The notes under the pieces were generated by a model, which was not told the origin of the DNA, did not search any database, and saw only the letters and a list, made by a program, of their open reading frames with translations. The position numbers and the translations under genes are program-made. From the NCBI RefSeq assembly GCF_040954835.1, contig NC_090697.1, positions 7,948,501 through 8,012,500 of the forward strand: DNA of 64,000 nt. The letters are read 5' to 3'. This DNA comes from Lepisosteus oculatus. Its lineage: Eukaryota; Chordata; Actinopteri; Semionotiformes; Lepisosteidae. This document shows positions 12,481-24,600 of this stretch, piece by piece (positions within the stretch are counted from its first letter, which is position 1; each line of letters begins with the position of its first letter).

Positions 12481-12954
12481 CTATTTTTTTTAAAGCAATC
12501 ACGCTTTATATTTGATTTGCCAGATCATTTTGAAAAGATATTTCTTGAGTAACGCCTTTCCCCCTGAGCCTTTAAAATATTATGTGCTGATAAATCTTAT
12601 TTTTGTTTGCATAGGTCGTTATATCCCAAAATGAAGGAAACCCACTTCATCCAGCTCCAGACTGAGTAATGTACGACACCCACTATGCACAGGAGATCAG
12701 ACAGTGTAGTGAGAAATTACTTCACGAATTGAATCAGGGGACAGATTTCCGTGGACGAGATTAGGAGCGAGCCCTTTAATGGCCAAGTTGTCAGGACATC
12801 TGCAGGACAGCACCTCGGACAGCAGGGGCCCCTGTCACCACAGATGTGGACTGGGCTTTGGAAATCTGGGTCCTGAAGGCAAAGTGAAACCCTTTTGGTC
12901 CTCCAACATTATTTACCATTTCCCAGACCCAGCCACACAAGGAAAGTACAAATG

Positions 12955-13110
12955 AGAGGAGGTCTTGTAGGTCATCTAGGCTAGTTGGTAGTTACTAGTT
13001 ATTTGAGCGAAGGATCTCACATTTCTTGAAAGAAACCAGGGTATCGGCTTCAACAACATGGCTTTGTACTGTAGCTTGTTCCAGACTCCCACATGCCTGT
13101 TAGAACATGA
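12955..13110 (-). mobile_element. LINE 3' end fragment
   Basis: Contains gagaggaggtcttgtaggtc, gaaaccagggtatcggcttc and aacaacatggc, the reverse of the LINE tail seen at 25310-25450. Confidence 0.55.
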
Positions 13111-13159
13111 GAAAGGAAATTCACTAGGAATGACAATGCCCAAGATCAAAGCGTCATGA

Positions 13160-13434
13160 AAGGATTATGCAGCAAACTTGTGGCTTAACCCTCTTGGCTG
13201 AGGGCTGGCCTTCCGGCCAGAGGACAAGGAGACCAGGACCGCCCTGCAGGGTGACCGAGGGGCAGCTCCAGAGGGGGAGCTGGGGTGTAGGTGGGATGCA
13301 AGAGAGAGATAGGGATCGTAGGTATTTATAGCGTTTTAGTGGAGGAATGGATGTCAGGAGCAATGGCTAATTACTGACAGCTGAGTCCGATTGAGCTTGG
13401 TTGTTGTCAGCCCTCCCAAACTTTCGGTAGAAAC
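13160..13434 (+). repeat. Unclassified 280-bp repeat, copy 1
   Basis: Shares a series of blocks with 19858-20121 and, in reverse, with 33845-34135: cttggctgagg, gccagaggac, ggggcagct, a TATTTATAG or TATATAT box, and a pyrimidine-rich end before aaactc. The TATA-like box and, in one copy, an AATAAA suggest an LTR or other promoter-bearing element. No coding sequence. Confidence 0.6.
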
Positions 13435-15536
13435 TCTTTACTTCTTAGAACATGAGAAAGGAAAAAGTGGGAAATTTGCTTTCATTATGCTTACACTGGC
13501 CACATGTTGACGTACTGTGGAAAAATTAAATGAAGGCAATTTAAATGGTACAATGTTGGCTATTGTTGAAGACCGAGACAAAAGGTCAAGACGGTGACTG
13601 CGCGGGAAAGGTTTTCTGTTCACACCTAAGACCAATGTCTTAGTTGCAAACTAAAGCCTGTGATTCCTCACACCCAGTTAACCAGAGAGAATTGAAACAG
13701 ATTGCAGGATGCCAAATGGCATCTTCCTGTCCTGTTCGTATGACTTCTGACACTGCCCCTTTCCCTGTATGTTCCTTTGATATGTTAAAGTCTTGCCTAC
13801 TTTTAATGTATAAAAAGGAAAGTGTAACTTCAGTCCAGTGAGCATGTCTTGAGTGCTAGGGGAAACCCTTTCTCTGCGATGTGCTCCCCTTCAGCTGATT
13901 GAATTAAAGATCTCTGTTGACAATCTCCTGACCTGAGTGAAGACTGAATTCTCTTTGACACTATGAAATCAAGTTACAAGACAAAGAATCAGGCGACAAA
14001 TCAGTTGTTCTGTGTGTGCCTTAAAAAAACTGGAGGGTGTGCAATCTGAGGAAATTCTGTCCTGAAGCAAACAATTAGCAAAAAGTTATACTTCTTTCAC
14101 AAGATAGAACCTGTTTAAAGCCTGGTCTTCTTCTTAGTGAAAAATACATGAATTTGGGAAAACCTTGCATAAACATATTTTAATTGTTGTTAATTTGTGG
14201 GTTCACGTGCATTGAACCCCATTGTTCTGATATGTTCCCCTGTGCAACAAATTTGTGCAACTCTGTTTAAGCATTAGAGATTCTGCTCTTACCTACTGTA
14301 ATATTTGCTTCAGCACAAGTTAACATTGTTTTATACAATTTTCTTTGACTCTTGATCACAGAGAGGGAATGTTTCAGCTGTAACTCTTCCAAGGTTGAAA
14401 TTGAAGTTGTGTCTTCACCTTTCATAATTACTCTGTTAGCATATGGACCATAAGAACAAAGTGTGCATAAAGTTTATACAGTACAGTATGTATAAATTCT
14501 ATCCAAATGTCCTGTTTGATTTGGCAAGGGCTAAATGTGATTTGATGTCCTAACCAAATTATGTTTAAATTTCTGAATACAGGAGAGGAAAAAACAGATT
14601 TCCACAGTTTAAAAATGCAACGATTAGCCATCTCATGCTGATCCCTCTGAAATCTGCTCATTTTTTTATTTTCAGCTCTTGGGATTCCCCAACAATCTGT
14701 AATCTAAAACTATAGTGACAGTTATAAGCCTACCCCACAGTTTCTAACCCTTAAATATCTTATCAGGTCATTTAGTTTTGCCTGAACTGCAGCTGAAACA
14801 CTGGTCTATCAGGATCCATGCCAATGCATAAAGTATACATTCCAGTAATTGTATTGTGAGTGAAAATGAATTAGAAAAATAATTCTAATGAACACGGAGA
14901 AGTGTGTATGATATTGTATAGAAGCTCTATCAGCAACGCCCTTTGAAATTTGCACAGTTCAGAATACTATGAATGTCTGAATATCCAGATTAGAATGTGC
15001 ACGTTTTCCATTTTGAGTTACAGCTTGCAACATCAATTAGGTCTGATTCTTGACCCAAACACTGTGCACAACACAACGCGTGGAATGAAAGTTAAGTGTA
15101 TCATTGTAACGCTTGCACAGGAGCACAAGAGTCTCAACATGAAGAGCATTACGAGTACAGTACTACTTGCAAACTCGTTATGGAATTGCTTAGTGCCAGT
15201 GGATGAACCATAATGTAAGTCACCTTAACCTGCGCGACTGAAAAAAAAAATGCGTATGAGAAACAGTCCGGGAGATACGCGTATTTGAGACTGAAAAGAA
15301 AATCCCTGCCAGCTGACGTTGAAGGATTTATCGGTTTAGACGAAATTGCTTTCCCACTGTGGAGATTAAATACCGTGGGGTAGTTTTTCTGGGGGGCGTA
15401 TAACCGCACATTGTTACAACGCTGAAGCAAGCGATAATGTGACTGGGAGGAGAAGATTTGTTTCTTTAACGTCGACTGCTGGGGAACTGAACTTTCGGAT
15501 TTCCGTGCCTGGGTCCGACTCTGGGCTGTGTGCGCC
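13435..15536. other. gabrr1 upstream region, promoter not resolved
   Basis: About 2 kb before the gabrr1 ATG. The last 300 bp become GC-richer with scattered CpGs, as expected near a transcription start. I see no clear TATA box, no defined start site and no 5' UTR splice site. Confidence 0.4.
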
Positions 15537-15640
15537 ATGCAGGTTGATATTTTGCTGTTGCTTTGCCTCTGGATGCTGGGGGCTGCTGGGAGATTTGCTC
15601 GGCAAAGCAGCCAGGCATTTGAAATATACAAGAAAAGCAG
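15537..15640 (+). CDS. gabrr1: gabrr1 coding exon 1 (signal peptide)
   Basis: Encodes residues 1-34 plus two bases of codon 35. It begins [18 protein letters not shown], a short hydrophobic run ending in small residues, as expected of a signal peptide. It ends at the donor AG|GTAAGG. Identification rests on phase (2) matching the next exon and on the leader; the rho N-terminus is poorly conserved, so this is the least certain exon. Confidence 0.8.
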
Positions 15641-18600
15641 GTAAGGAAGAAGCCTTTTAAGAAAACCAAGAGGGTGTGGGATACCTTTCGAGGGAATGCC
15701 TTTGCCTTTTTCTGGGGGGGGGGAGTTCTGGATAAGACTAGATCAGATCTGATTTAGAGGAGGGGGGGAATCACAAATTGATGTTAAGGACCTGTAAAGT
15801 GAGTCATTTTTGGAAATACTGAAAGTGTTTCACGGTTTGTGATCCTTACGTTATTCATGTAAAAAAAAAAACTTACACCGTGTCATTTTGGGGGAGATTG
15901 TAAACGGCTCATGCAGTTGCCAGTCTGGTACCATGCAAAGTAATATACACGTCCCTCTCAGTAAAGACAGTACAGGAATGGCTATTTTGTTCAAAAGCTC
16001 TTCTGATGTTCTTTCGGTTGCACCTCAAAGCCATTTGTTAGAGGAAATGTCAACCTGTTGAGATTTTCACATCTCGTTGCTATTGTTGACAATAAATCAC
16101 CACATTTCTAATGAATCTGGGTCCAAATTATTTTACTGCCTGAAATGGAAAAATAGACAACGTCTGTGAGTTCAGACTTGGAATTAGTCTTTTCTCCTGA
16201 AAGACGTTAATCGTTATTATTGTTACAGCGCTGTCCTGCGTTTTTAATTTATTGCAGTTTTCTGCAATCATCCAGATGGCGGCAATCTGGCAGCTTGGTC
16301 AAGGTTATCTCAAGGGAAGGATAGGCTAGCACGGCCCGCCTTTCTTTTTACATTGGGAAACCAGAAGTGTGTTTGATTAAAACCGATTATCCATCGGAGT
16401 GTTGATTTCAAATGTTGCTGTTTTTTTCTTTTTGAATAGTAAAATGGGATGAGAATATTTAAAAATACTGCATATATATTTATGGCTGTGCCACAATAGA
16501 ACGCTTATATATTACATATATAATATAATAAGTATTACATCGTGCACAATAGATAAAAAGTGAGTTAATTAATATGTGTATTATTATATTAAAGTCGTTC
16601 AAGACTATGTTTAAAGACTGCTTTCCCTGTTTTAAGAGTAGAGTCATTACCTCCCTTTTTTAATAATCGGTTGTGGTGATTAAGTGGGGCAATCTGAAAT
16701 TATCTCGGTTATCTTTGTGAAATGGATATGTATGGATAGATACGTCTGATATGTAATGTTATATTTATTTGTAATGTAAAGTTTACTGGTACTGTCTGTA
16801 TGTTTTGGGCGTTTCTGTGTGGGTAAAATATAGCTGCTTCGAACAAAGACAGGTTTCTGGAAAAAAAAACAGACTATCAAAGTGTGGTGCAATAAAAAAA
16901 TTAAGTTTATACTGCCCATTTTCTAGCCTTAAACAATCATATTCACCTAGTATTGTAGTGTTTAATAGCTTTCCTTACATGTGAGGATCCAGAAATGATT
17001 TGATGTTGTTCAATCAATTTGTATTCTGGCAACTTTTGAACAGTTTTAAATTGTGAGGTGTCCGCCATTTAGAAGGCAGACACCCTTGTTTGTCTTGGAA
17101 CTCCAGTGTACAAAACACAGGCAGTACATACTGAATAACTAACGCTGACTTGAACAGTGACTTTTTACCATTTGCCCAGTATGTCCAAGCCAGTGCCATG
17201 CAATTCTTGTATCCACTGCTGTCCTTGACAGTATTTGAGAAAAAAATCCATGGATTTACAGCGTGCTCTTTAATCATTGTGAAGTGCTGAGTGGTATTTA
17301 CCTACTCCCTGTCACAGCAGTGACATAAATTATGTAATGTTATATTTACACATCCAACCCATGGAACTCCATCACTTCTGAAATATGAGCTTTATTTGTA
17401 TTAGCTAATGCCAGAATCAAAGTCTGTTACTCTTGTTCTTGAACTTTCTATTATAAAATACTTCTTATAAAATACTTGAAAAAAAATTCTAAACAAACGT
17501 GGTCAACAACTCAGTATTGTAGACCTTTCTTTAAATCTGTATCTACAGTATATGACCCAACTTGTAGCAGCCTACTATTGTCAAGGCAAATACCTATACT
17601 GTTGAACGGTTTTTGGCAGCTGTTTGGCAATTACAGGCAGGGAAGAAGGCTTTATTATACTAATGCAATTCCTAAGAGGTGTGATCTAAAAGCAGCTACT
17701 GGATTATAGTATGTAGTGCTAATGTGATTTCCAGGGTGTTAGCTCTGTGAATTATTAATTATTTAGGTTAATTATTAACGAGAGGCCAGAAATTAGGTGG
17801 TAGTTTGTTATTGCTCCAAATGTCAAACTGATTGGAAAATATGAAGAACACAGGCAAGGTCAGAAATGACAGTAGTCCATTCATCTTATGTAGTTTGGTT
17901 AGTAGCTAACTGATCCAAGGAACTTGCCCAGCCATTCCTAAGGGACCAGGTGTCAGTATGAGGCTAGGAATGTACTAGAGCTAGTTGCTTTTCTCTTGAC
18001 TGTACATTTTAAACAAGTCTTATGCAATATATAGTTTTTAATGTACCATTCTTTGATTTCAATTCTGTATTGTTGACTGTACTGTATATACATTGTGTTT
18101 GCATTTGTATGGCCTCCTCACACTGTCTTGAAGATGTAAATGATATGTCAATTCAAATACAAATGAGAAAACCGATTACAAATAAAAGAGTATTCCGGTC
18201 TTCCTAAGATAAAAGCTTTGTTATCTAATTAAAATATTTTAAAAAAACTGTAAGGATACTGCAGTAAATGAGCAGAAATGTGAATAATCATCAGGTAAAG
18301 ATTTATTCTGATCTATCAATCCAGAGTTACTGTAGAGATAACTGTTGGAGGTAGACACTAGTTTTAGGGTTTAGGTTTTGAAAACTATAGTTAAACATTT
18401 TTGCTTTCTTTTTGAAAATAGCATTTATGATTAAGGTTTGAGCAGCAGAAGAGCTCTTACTGGGTCCTAGTTTACAATACAGCAACTTAAAAATGTTCCC
18501 ATGAAGATTTAGTTGTTAAATTTTAATTTGCCCATTATAGAAAAAATATTTATTTTTTAGATTAATTTCAATTAAGACATTGTTAAATCAATGATGATGC

Positions 18601-21600
18601 ATCACCTCGGCAACTGCACCGATTTTCTGGAACACAGTATCCTTGATTTACAGGTAGAATGAGATACAAGACTCTTTTTAGGGTGTATTATAAATGTGCC
18701 TGGTTTTGTTGCTGAACCCGATCGCAAAAAATGTTTTTTTCACCTATCATTCTCTTAGCATGGCAGCTGAACAGTGTATTTTACGTAATGAAAGGGGGTG
18801 GAATTTAATGGGCAGGCATTGGAATAAGGATTAGTTATTTACATGATTTAGTCCTACAGCCCTCCAGCAGGGACATAAAACAATTCTGTCAGGTTTCAAT
18901 CTCCTTTTTTATCTGAATCATCCTTTTTGCCAGTAATCTCATTTAACCTATAGTTTTGTCCAGTATTTAATAGCATAGCAGGATACCAGCTCTGTAGTGT
19001 TGCTATGGGGAAAGGAAGGTACAGCTCAGCACACAAAGTTTGCTGAAGGCTGTCTTCTATATCTCACCTACCAGACCTGACCACTCCATTTTGTAAATGC
19101 TAAAACATATGGTGCCAAGAAAAAGCTTGTGGAGCCCCTATGTCGGTCTGTGTTCTCATAGATTAATGACCAGATCGTTTGATCTTCATGAAAGCTTTAA
19201 GAAAAGATTAAGATGATTAATAACAGTAAATATCCTCAGTAACTGATTGCACCTCCTTGAGCAGAAGTTACTTCAGGTAGACATTTCTTTTTGATTAATC
19301 TCTCGCAAAAACATGGATGAATTCTGGCCCATTGGTCTTTACAGAAGTGCTTCATGTCGGGGACATTTGAGGGCCTTCCATCACCAGCTCCTTTCAGTTT
19401 CTGCTGTCACATCCCAATAGGGTTTATGTTTTTTGGCCAATTCAAAATGCATAATAAGATGAGATAAGATCACTTTATTGGCCATCTACAATTTCTTGCA
19501 TTAGAAATTTGTCTTTTCACATACCCCAGCTTGCTCTCCATGGGACATAGACGGGGAGAGAGAAGCTTGGGGTCAGAGCGCAGGGTCAGCCATTTCTACG
19601 GCTCCCCTGGAGCAGTTGGGGTTAAGGGCCTTGCTCAGGGGCCCAACAGAGTAGGATTCCTCTGCCAGCCGCTCAGTTTGAACCGGCAACCTTCCAGCCA
19701 CAGGCGCAGATCCTGAGCCACAGTCCCACCGCTCCGCCCTTATCTTCTTCCTCATTCAAACTGTAATAGAGTAGATCTGCCTGCGTGCTGAGGGTCGTTG
19801 TATTTTAGGAGGAGTGAGGGCGACTGAAGATTGTGTGAAGAGTTTATTGAGTCTGTGGAAACTTGGCTGAGGGGCAATCTCTCGGCCAGAGGACAGCAAG
19901 GCTTGGATGCCCGTGAAGAGTGAGGAGTGACCAAGGGGCAGCTGCAAAAGTGGAACTGGGGTGGAGGAGGGATGCAAAATGAGCGAGGAAGAGGAGAGGG
20001 TGACGTGGTACGGTATATATGGGAATCTGAGGAATTACGTCAGGATTGGTTGTGGGTTGCGGCAGCTGAGCTGAATTAGGCTGGCTGCCCTCACCCTTCA
20101 CAGACTTTTGTTTGAACTCCAATTTAATTCATGAAAATATTGGGACAAGGACATCTAAAGTGGAATATTGTCGAATCGTTATCCATCCATCCATTTTCTG
20201 ACCGCTTCATCCAGTTCAGGGCCGCAGGGGAGCTGGATCCTATCCCAGCATGCAGTGGGCACAAGGCAGGGTACACCCTGGTCAGGACACCAGTCCGTCG
20301 CAGGACAAACAGAAAAAACTCACACCGGGGCCAGTTTTCCCAGCAGTCCAATAACCTATCAGTATGTTTTTGGAGGAAACCCATGTGAATATGGGGAGGA
20401 GATACAAACTCCACGCAGATGGTGGATTCTTGGTCTGGAATTGAACCCGGGGCCCCAGCGCTGTGAGGGGGCAATGCCAACCACTGGGCACTGTCCGCTG
20501 TGCTATCCTCTGTGACAGTGCAGTGGGGGAGGCGCCGCGGCAGGCACCGGTAAAAAGTCAACGCCCCGGGTGAGGGGACAGAAGCACTGGCAGGGACCAA
20601 AAATGACACAAAAAGAGTGAATAAACAAAATGTACAAATAAGGTAAAAAGAAAGTGTGCCGCTGTGCCTCGTGACCTCCAGGCTGGGCTTACCCGGTTTA
20701 GCGGGGTCCAGTCTGGTGAGCAGGGTGTGTAAGGGAAAAAAAAAACAAGAACTTTGTGTGTGAAAAAGGTTGTGTTTGTGTATGTGTGTGTGTCTGTCCC
20801 GATGAAATTGTGATGGGACAGGTAAAAAGAAAAAGAAAAAGAACACCTTACACAGGTGCAATCCCCTCTGGGACTGTTGGTATAAACTCCCCCTTCCGGG
20901 GCTGTCCTAGCTCGTCCCGTAGGGGGGTGTCCAGTGTGCCTCTATAGGACCTGCCCGGCTGGGGCTCATCATCTAGAAGCCAGGACAGCTGGGACTACAA
21001 AGACAAGGCGCCACCCTTCTTCCAGGGCTCCGCCTCCACACTGGACACGCCCCCCTTGGAGCAATACACCAGCATGAAAACAAAAGAACACAAAATATTC
21101 TAATTTACTTTCATAATATACTGTATGTAGGCTTTGGAATATTATTTTTTCATCCAATTCTGTTCAGCTTCATTCAGAATATGAGGTTACAGACAATGTG
21201 TGGCCCTGTGGAAAAGAGGAGGCAGCTTTTTACTGTGGGTACAGGAAGTTTGGATATTATAGCTTCAGCTAGATTAGCAGGCAGCTGGTCTTGGCTTAAA
21301 CTTTTAGCATCAGATTCTGCCACAATTTATCCAGCAGTTGTCACTCTGCAAAGCATATCAGTTGCTTTCCAGGAATCTAAATAAATGTTTGTATTTAAAG
21401 ACACGGTGCATTTATATCTCTCAAAACATGATCTTTGGGATCTCATTTAGGCACACCAGCCTCTAACAGGTTGCAAATCAAAACTAACTAATAAACCCGA
21501 TGTCAGCTATTCAGATATAAACTTATTACAGCAGGACTGTATGTCTCCTGATCAAATATTTTACACATAAGCCTATGAAAAAGAAGAGAAGCCAGCCGCT

Positions 21601-24600
21601 ACTTCAAGATGCGCGATCCATAGAACATGGCAAACCTTGTGAGGAGTGAATATGCCTTTAGATACTGTAACTCAAAATATTTATGGCAAATGTTGCTCTT
21701 CACTTTTTATGTAGCTTCTATATGTGTATTGAAAATGGATCAGAAAGTCATCAGAATTTAGTGCTGAGCATAAGTTGTTATTGTACTACTATAGCTTGGA
21801 CTGATCAGTGGGTCACCAGTGTAATTCTAAACTGTACCATTACTATCAGATGCTCCAGATATTTTGGTTCAAACAGACCACTTCAGTCAGTTCCTCAAAC
21901 TGAAAATGAGTTTGGACGTGTCACATGCACTGAGAGTCACTAAATGTGTCAGAATATCCTGGTTAATTCTGTGCCAGATAAAATATAAACTAACGTGTAT
22001 GGCTACATCGCCCCGTCGATATGAGCTCCAGATGGCATCGACGTGAACACTTTATCTTTATTTTCATTTTCTCAAATTGTATACAGTAGGTAACATCAAA
22101 TGTAAACAATGACCAGATATATTGAGGCTTTACTTAACTAAAGCTGTACCTGGCATTTAGATAGAGAATGTTTTGGTACCAAGGTAGGGTCTTTTTAAAA
22201 TGTACTGTATCTGTTTGTTTGAAAAGTCACATACTGTATACTGCACCTGCATCGCTACAGAATACAGCGTATGAAAATATTGATTCATATCATCGCTAGA
22301 GAAAATGCAGGGTTTAGCACTGTTGTTACTGAAAACAGCAGGAGAATTTAGCCTTCCCAGTGAGCCGAGATGTGAAAGTATTCATTCAGCGTGCAGGTTG
22401 AACCACGGGCCCAAGTGATCTCCACTTTGACGGTCTTGGCTTTGGCGTTAGCTGACTGTGTCGCCCCAGCTGTGGCACGTGCTGCAAGTGTCTCGCTTAC
22501 AGAACAGTGACCGTGTATCACCGGCCATGGTGACTCTACGGCAGCGAAGTCCCCTCCATTTCATGTGGACACTGTGGACATGTGGTCAGTTAACCCTGTG
22601 GGCTGCACAGAGAGAAAAACAATCCACAAGACACCCTGAAGAGGCGCAAGCTGTCCTCCCACGCTGCGGTTATAAGCTAGAAGCAAAACTGCTTAATAAT
22701 TGGAACTGTCGAATTTTTAAAATATTGTCAGTTCGACCATATAATGTAAAAGAGAACCTCACAGTTTACCGCTGTAAACTGACATTGGTACACTTTTACA
22801 AGTGACAAAGTTTCATTTTGATGCCAGTGTGGGAAGAGCAGGCGTTTGTCTCCATGTTAAACTGCCAGTCTCTATGTATGTCACCCCTGGCCTTCTGTGT
22901 TTGTGAATTTGTAAATGTATTGTTTATATTGTTCTCCCGCAGTGTGGTTGACTGTGCATTGCTTGGAAGCCATCTCAGTGAGTTTCTCCAAGACTTTAAG
23001 ATGGCACTCAGAGTTTTAGTGAGGATACTACCCTGACCACAGAGTAAGGTCGGTGAGCTTTTTCCTGGGAATCCTTTGTTAACGACATTGAAGGTTGAGA
23101 CAGTTTTTTCCTTTCAGTTTTTTATAGAAGTGTTAGTTTTCTTTATTGCCCTTTTTTCTCTCTGAAAAAGGTTAAGCCTCAGAACTCCCTTCTGTGCGGG
23201 AGAAAGGGAGATTAGACACTTCAGTGCTCTGTATTCTTGTGGGGAAATCTGCCTCTTTGGTTGGTGACAGTCCCTCAGTACCTTCTCCATGTCGCTACAC
23301 AGCACAAAGTCACAAATTGCAGACAAATAAGAAATATACTGTACCGTGACAGGAGGACATCGGGATCATGGTGATGCTGGCAAATCTGTCACGAAGCGTC
23401 TTTCAGGACCCTGTGCAGACAGCAGAATCCGGAAGGGAGTGAACAGACACGGGGCGGAGACGAGGAACTGGGCTGGTAGACGAACAGGGGGGCGTGGTCC
23501 AGACAAACAGTCCGAAGGGAATCCAGGGGAAAAACCGGGGTGAAGTAAAAAAAAATCCAAAAAATGCAGGAGGAGATGAAACAAAACACAGTTAAAAGCC
23601 GGAACGGGTTCCGGTGCGAGGTGGGGAATAAAAACGATTAACAGGACCAGGCGCTCCAGGTTCCAGACTCGGCGGGTTCGGGACACCGATAGGAGGCCTA
23701 TGCCCTCGAGCCGCGGGCGGAGGGCGGAGGGCGGAGGGCGGAGGGCGGAGGGCGGAGGGCGGAGGGCGACTCGGTGGTAGGTGGGCCTCCGGGCATCTGT
23801 GTTCCAATGCAGTAGAGTGAGCGCCTGGCTTTTAAGGTGGGCTGGAACAGGGAGCAGGTGCAGAAGATCAACTAAAAAGTGAATGAGCCGGAACGCCCTT
23901 AAGGGGGAGGGACTACAATCGTGACAAAATCACACTGATATGTTTCACGCAGGTTTTTCCAGCTTTACATCTTCTTTCGGATAGGAAGGTGTATGGCTGC
24001 CGTTTTCCTCTCCAAACCAGAGTTCTTGCTCTTTAAGAAAGTGACAAATTACAGGTGCACAGAATGAGACAGCTCTCGATTGCACCAAGTTCCAAAAGAC
24101 TCAGCCTTGCAGATGTAAGGGTAAGAGCTGCTTTCATGCTGATAAGAGGAAAGTACTTGATACCTTTAAGGGTTTAGAAATAAATATGATTAAACACTGC
24201 ATTTATAGGCATAAATCAGTCCTGATATTTGCACAAGCTGCAGTGATTTTCATTCATTAGTGTTACAGTACTTTAATATTTTGCATTTCCATTCACTGTT
24301 GTCTGGATAACGGTGAATCTTCAAGGTCCAGGTAGTCAGGAACTCAGTGTAATGTTTCATTCAAAAGAAGGCTTCATCACTCTGTTCTCCTCCCCACTGA
24401 GAGCTGGTGTGTGGGGAGCGTACTGGTGCACCATGGCTGCTGTCCCATCATCCAGGTGGGGCTGCACACTGGTGGTGGTGGAGGGGATCCCCATTACCTG
24501 TAAATCGCTTTGAGTGGAGTGTCCAGAAAAGCGCTATATACGTGTAAGGAATTATTAATTATGATTTTTGTTCTAGTGTGTAAAACAATACATGGGAATA

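Noticed and set aside
1-15536. 3' end of a neighbouring gabrr2 gene
   Set aside because: Expected from human gene order, but no exon with rho-type TM motifs is seen in this part of the window.
15149-15631. 160-codon minus-strand ORF over gabrr1 exon 1
   Set aside because: Antisense to exon 1 and its 5' flank; no motif, and the plus-strand exon explains the locus better.
20124-20861. 245-codon minus-strand ORF
   Set aside because: It runs antisense across a CATCCATCC-type repeat and GC-rich unknown sequence, with low-complexity composition and no domain motif.
23713-23768. CRISPR-like array
   Set aside because: It is a head-to-tail 7-bp minisatellite without spacers, in a vertebrate genome.
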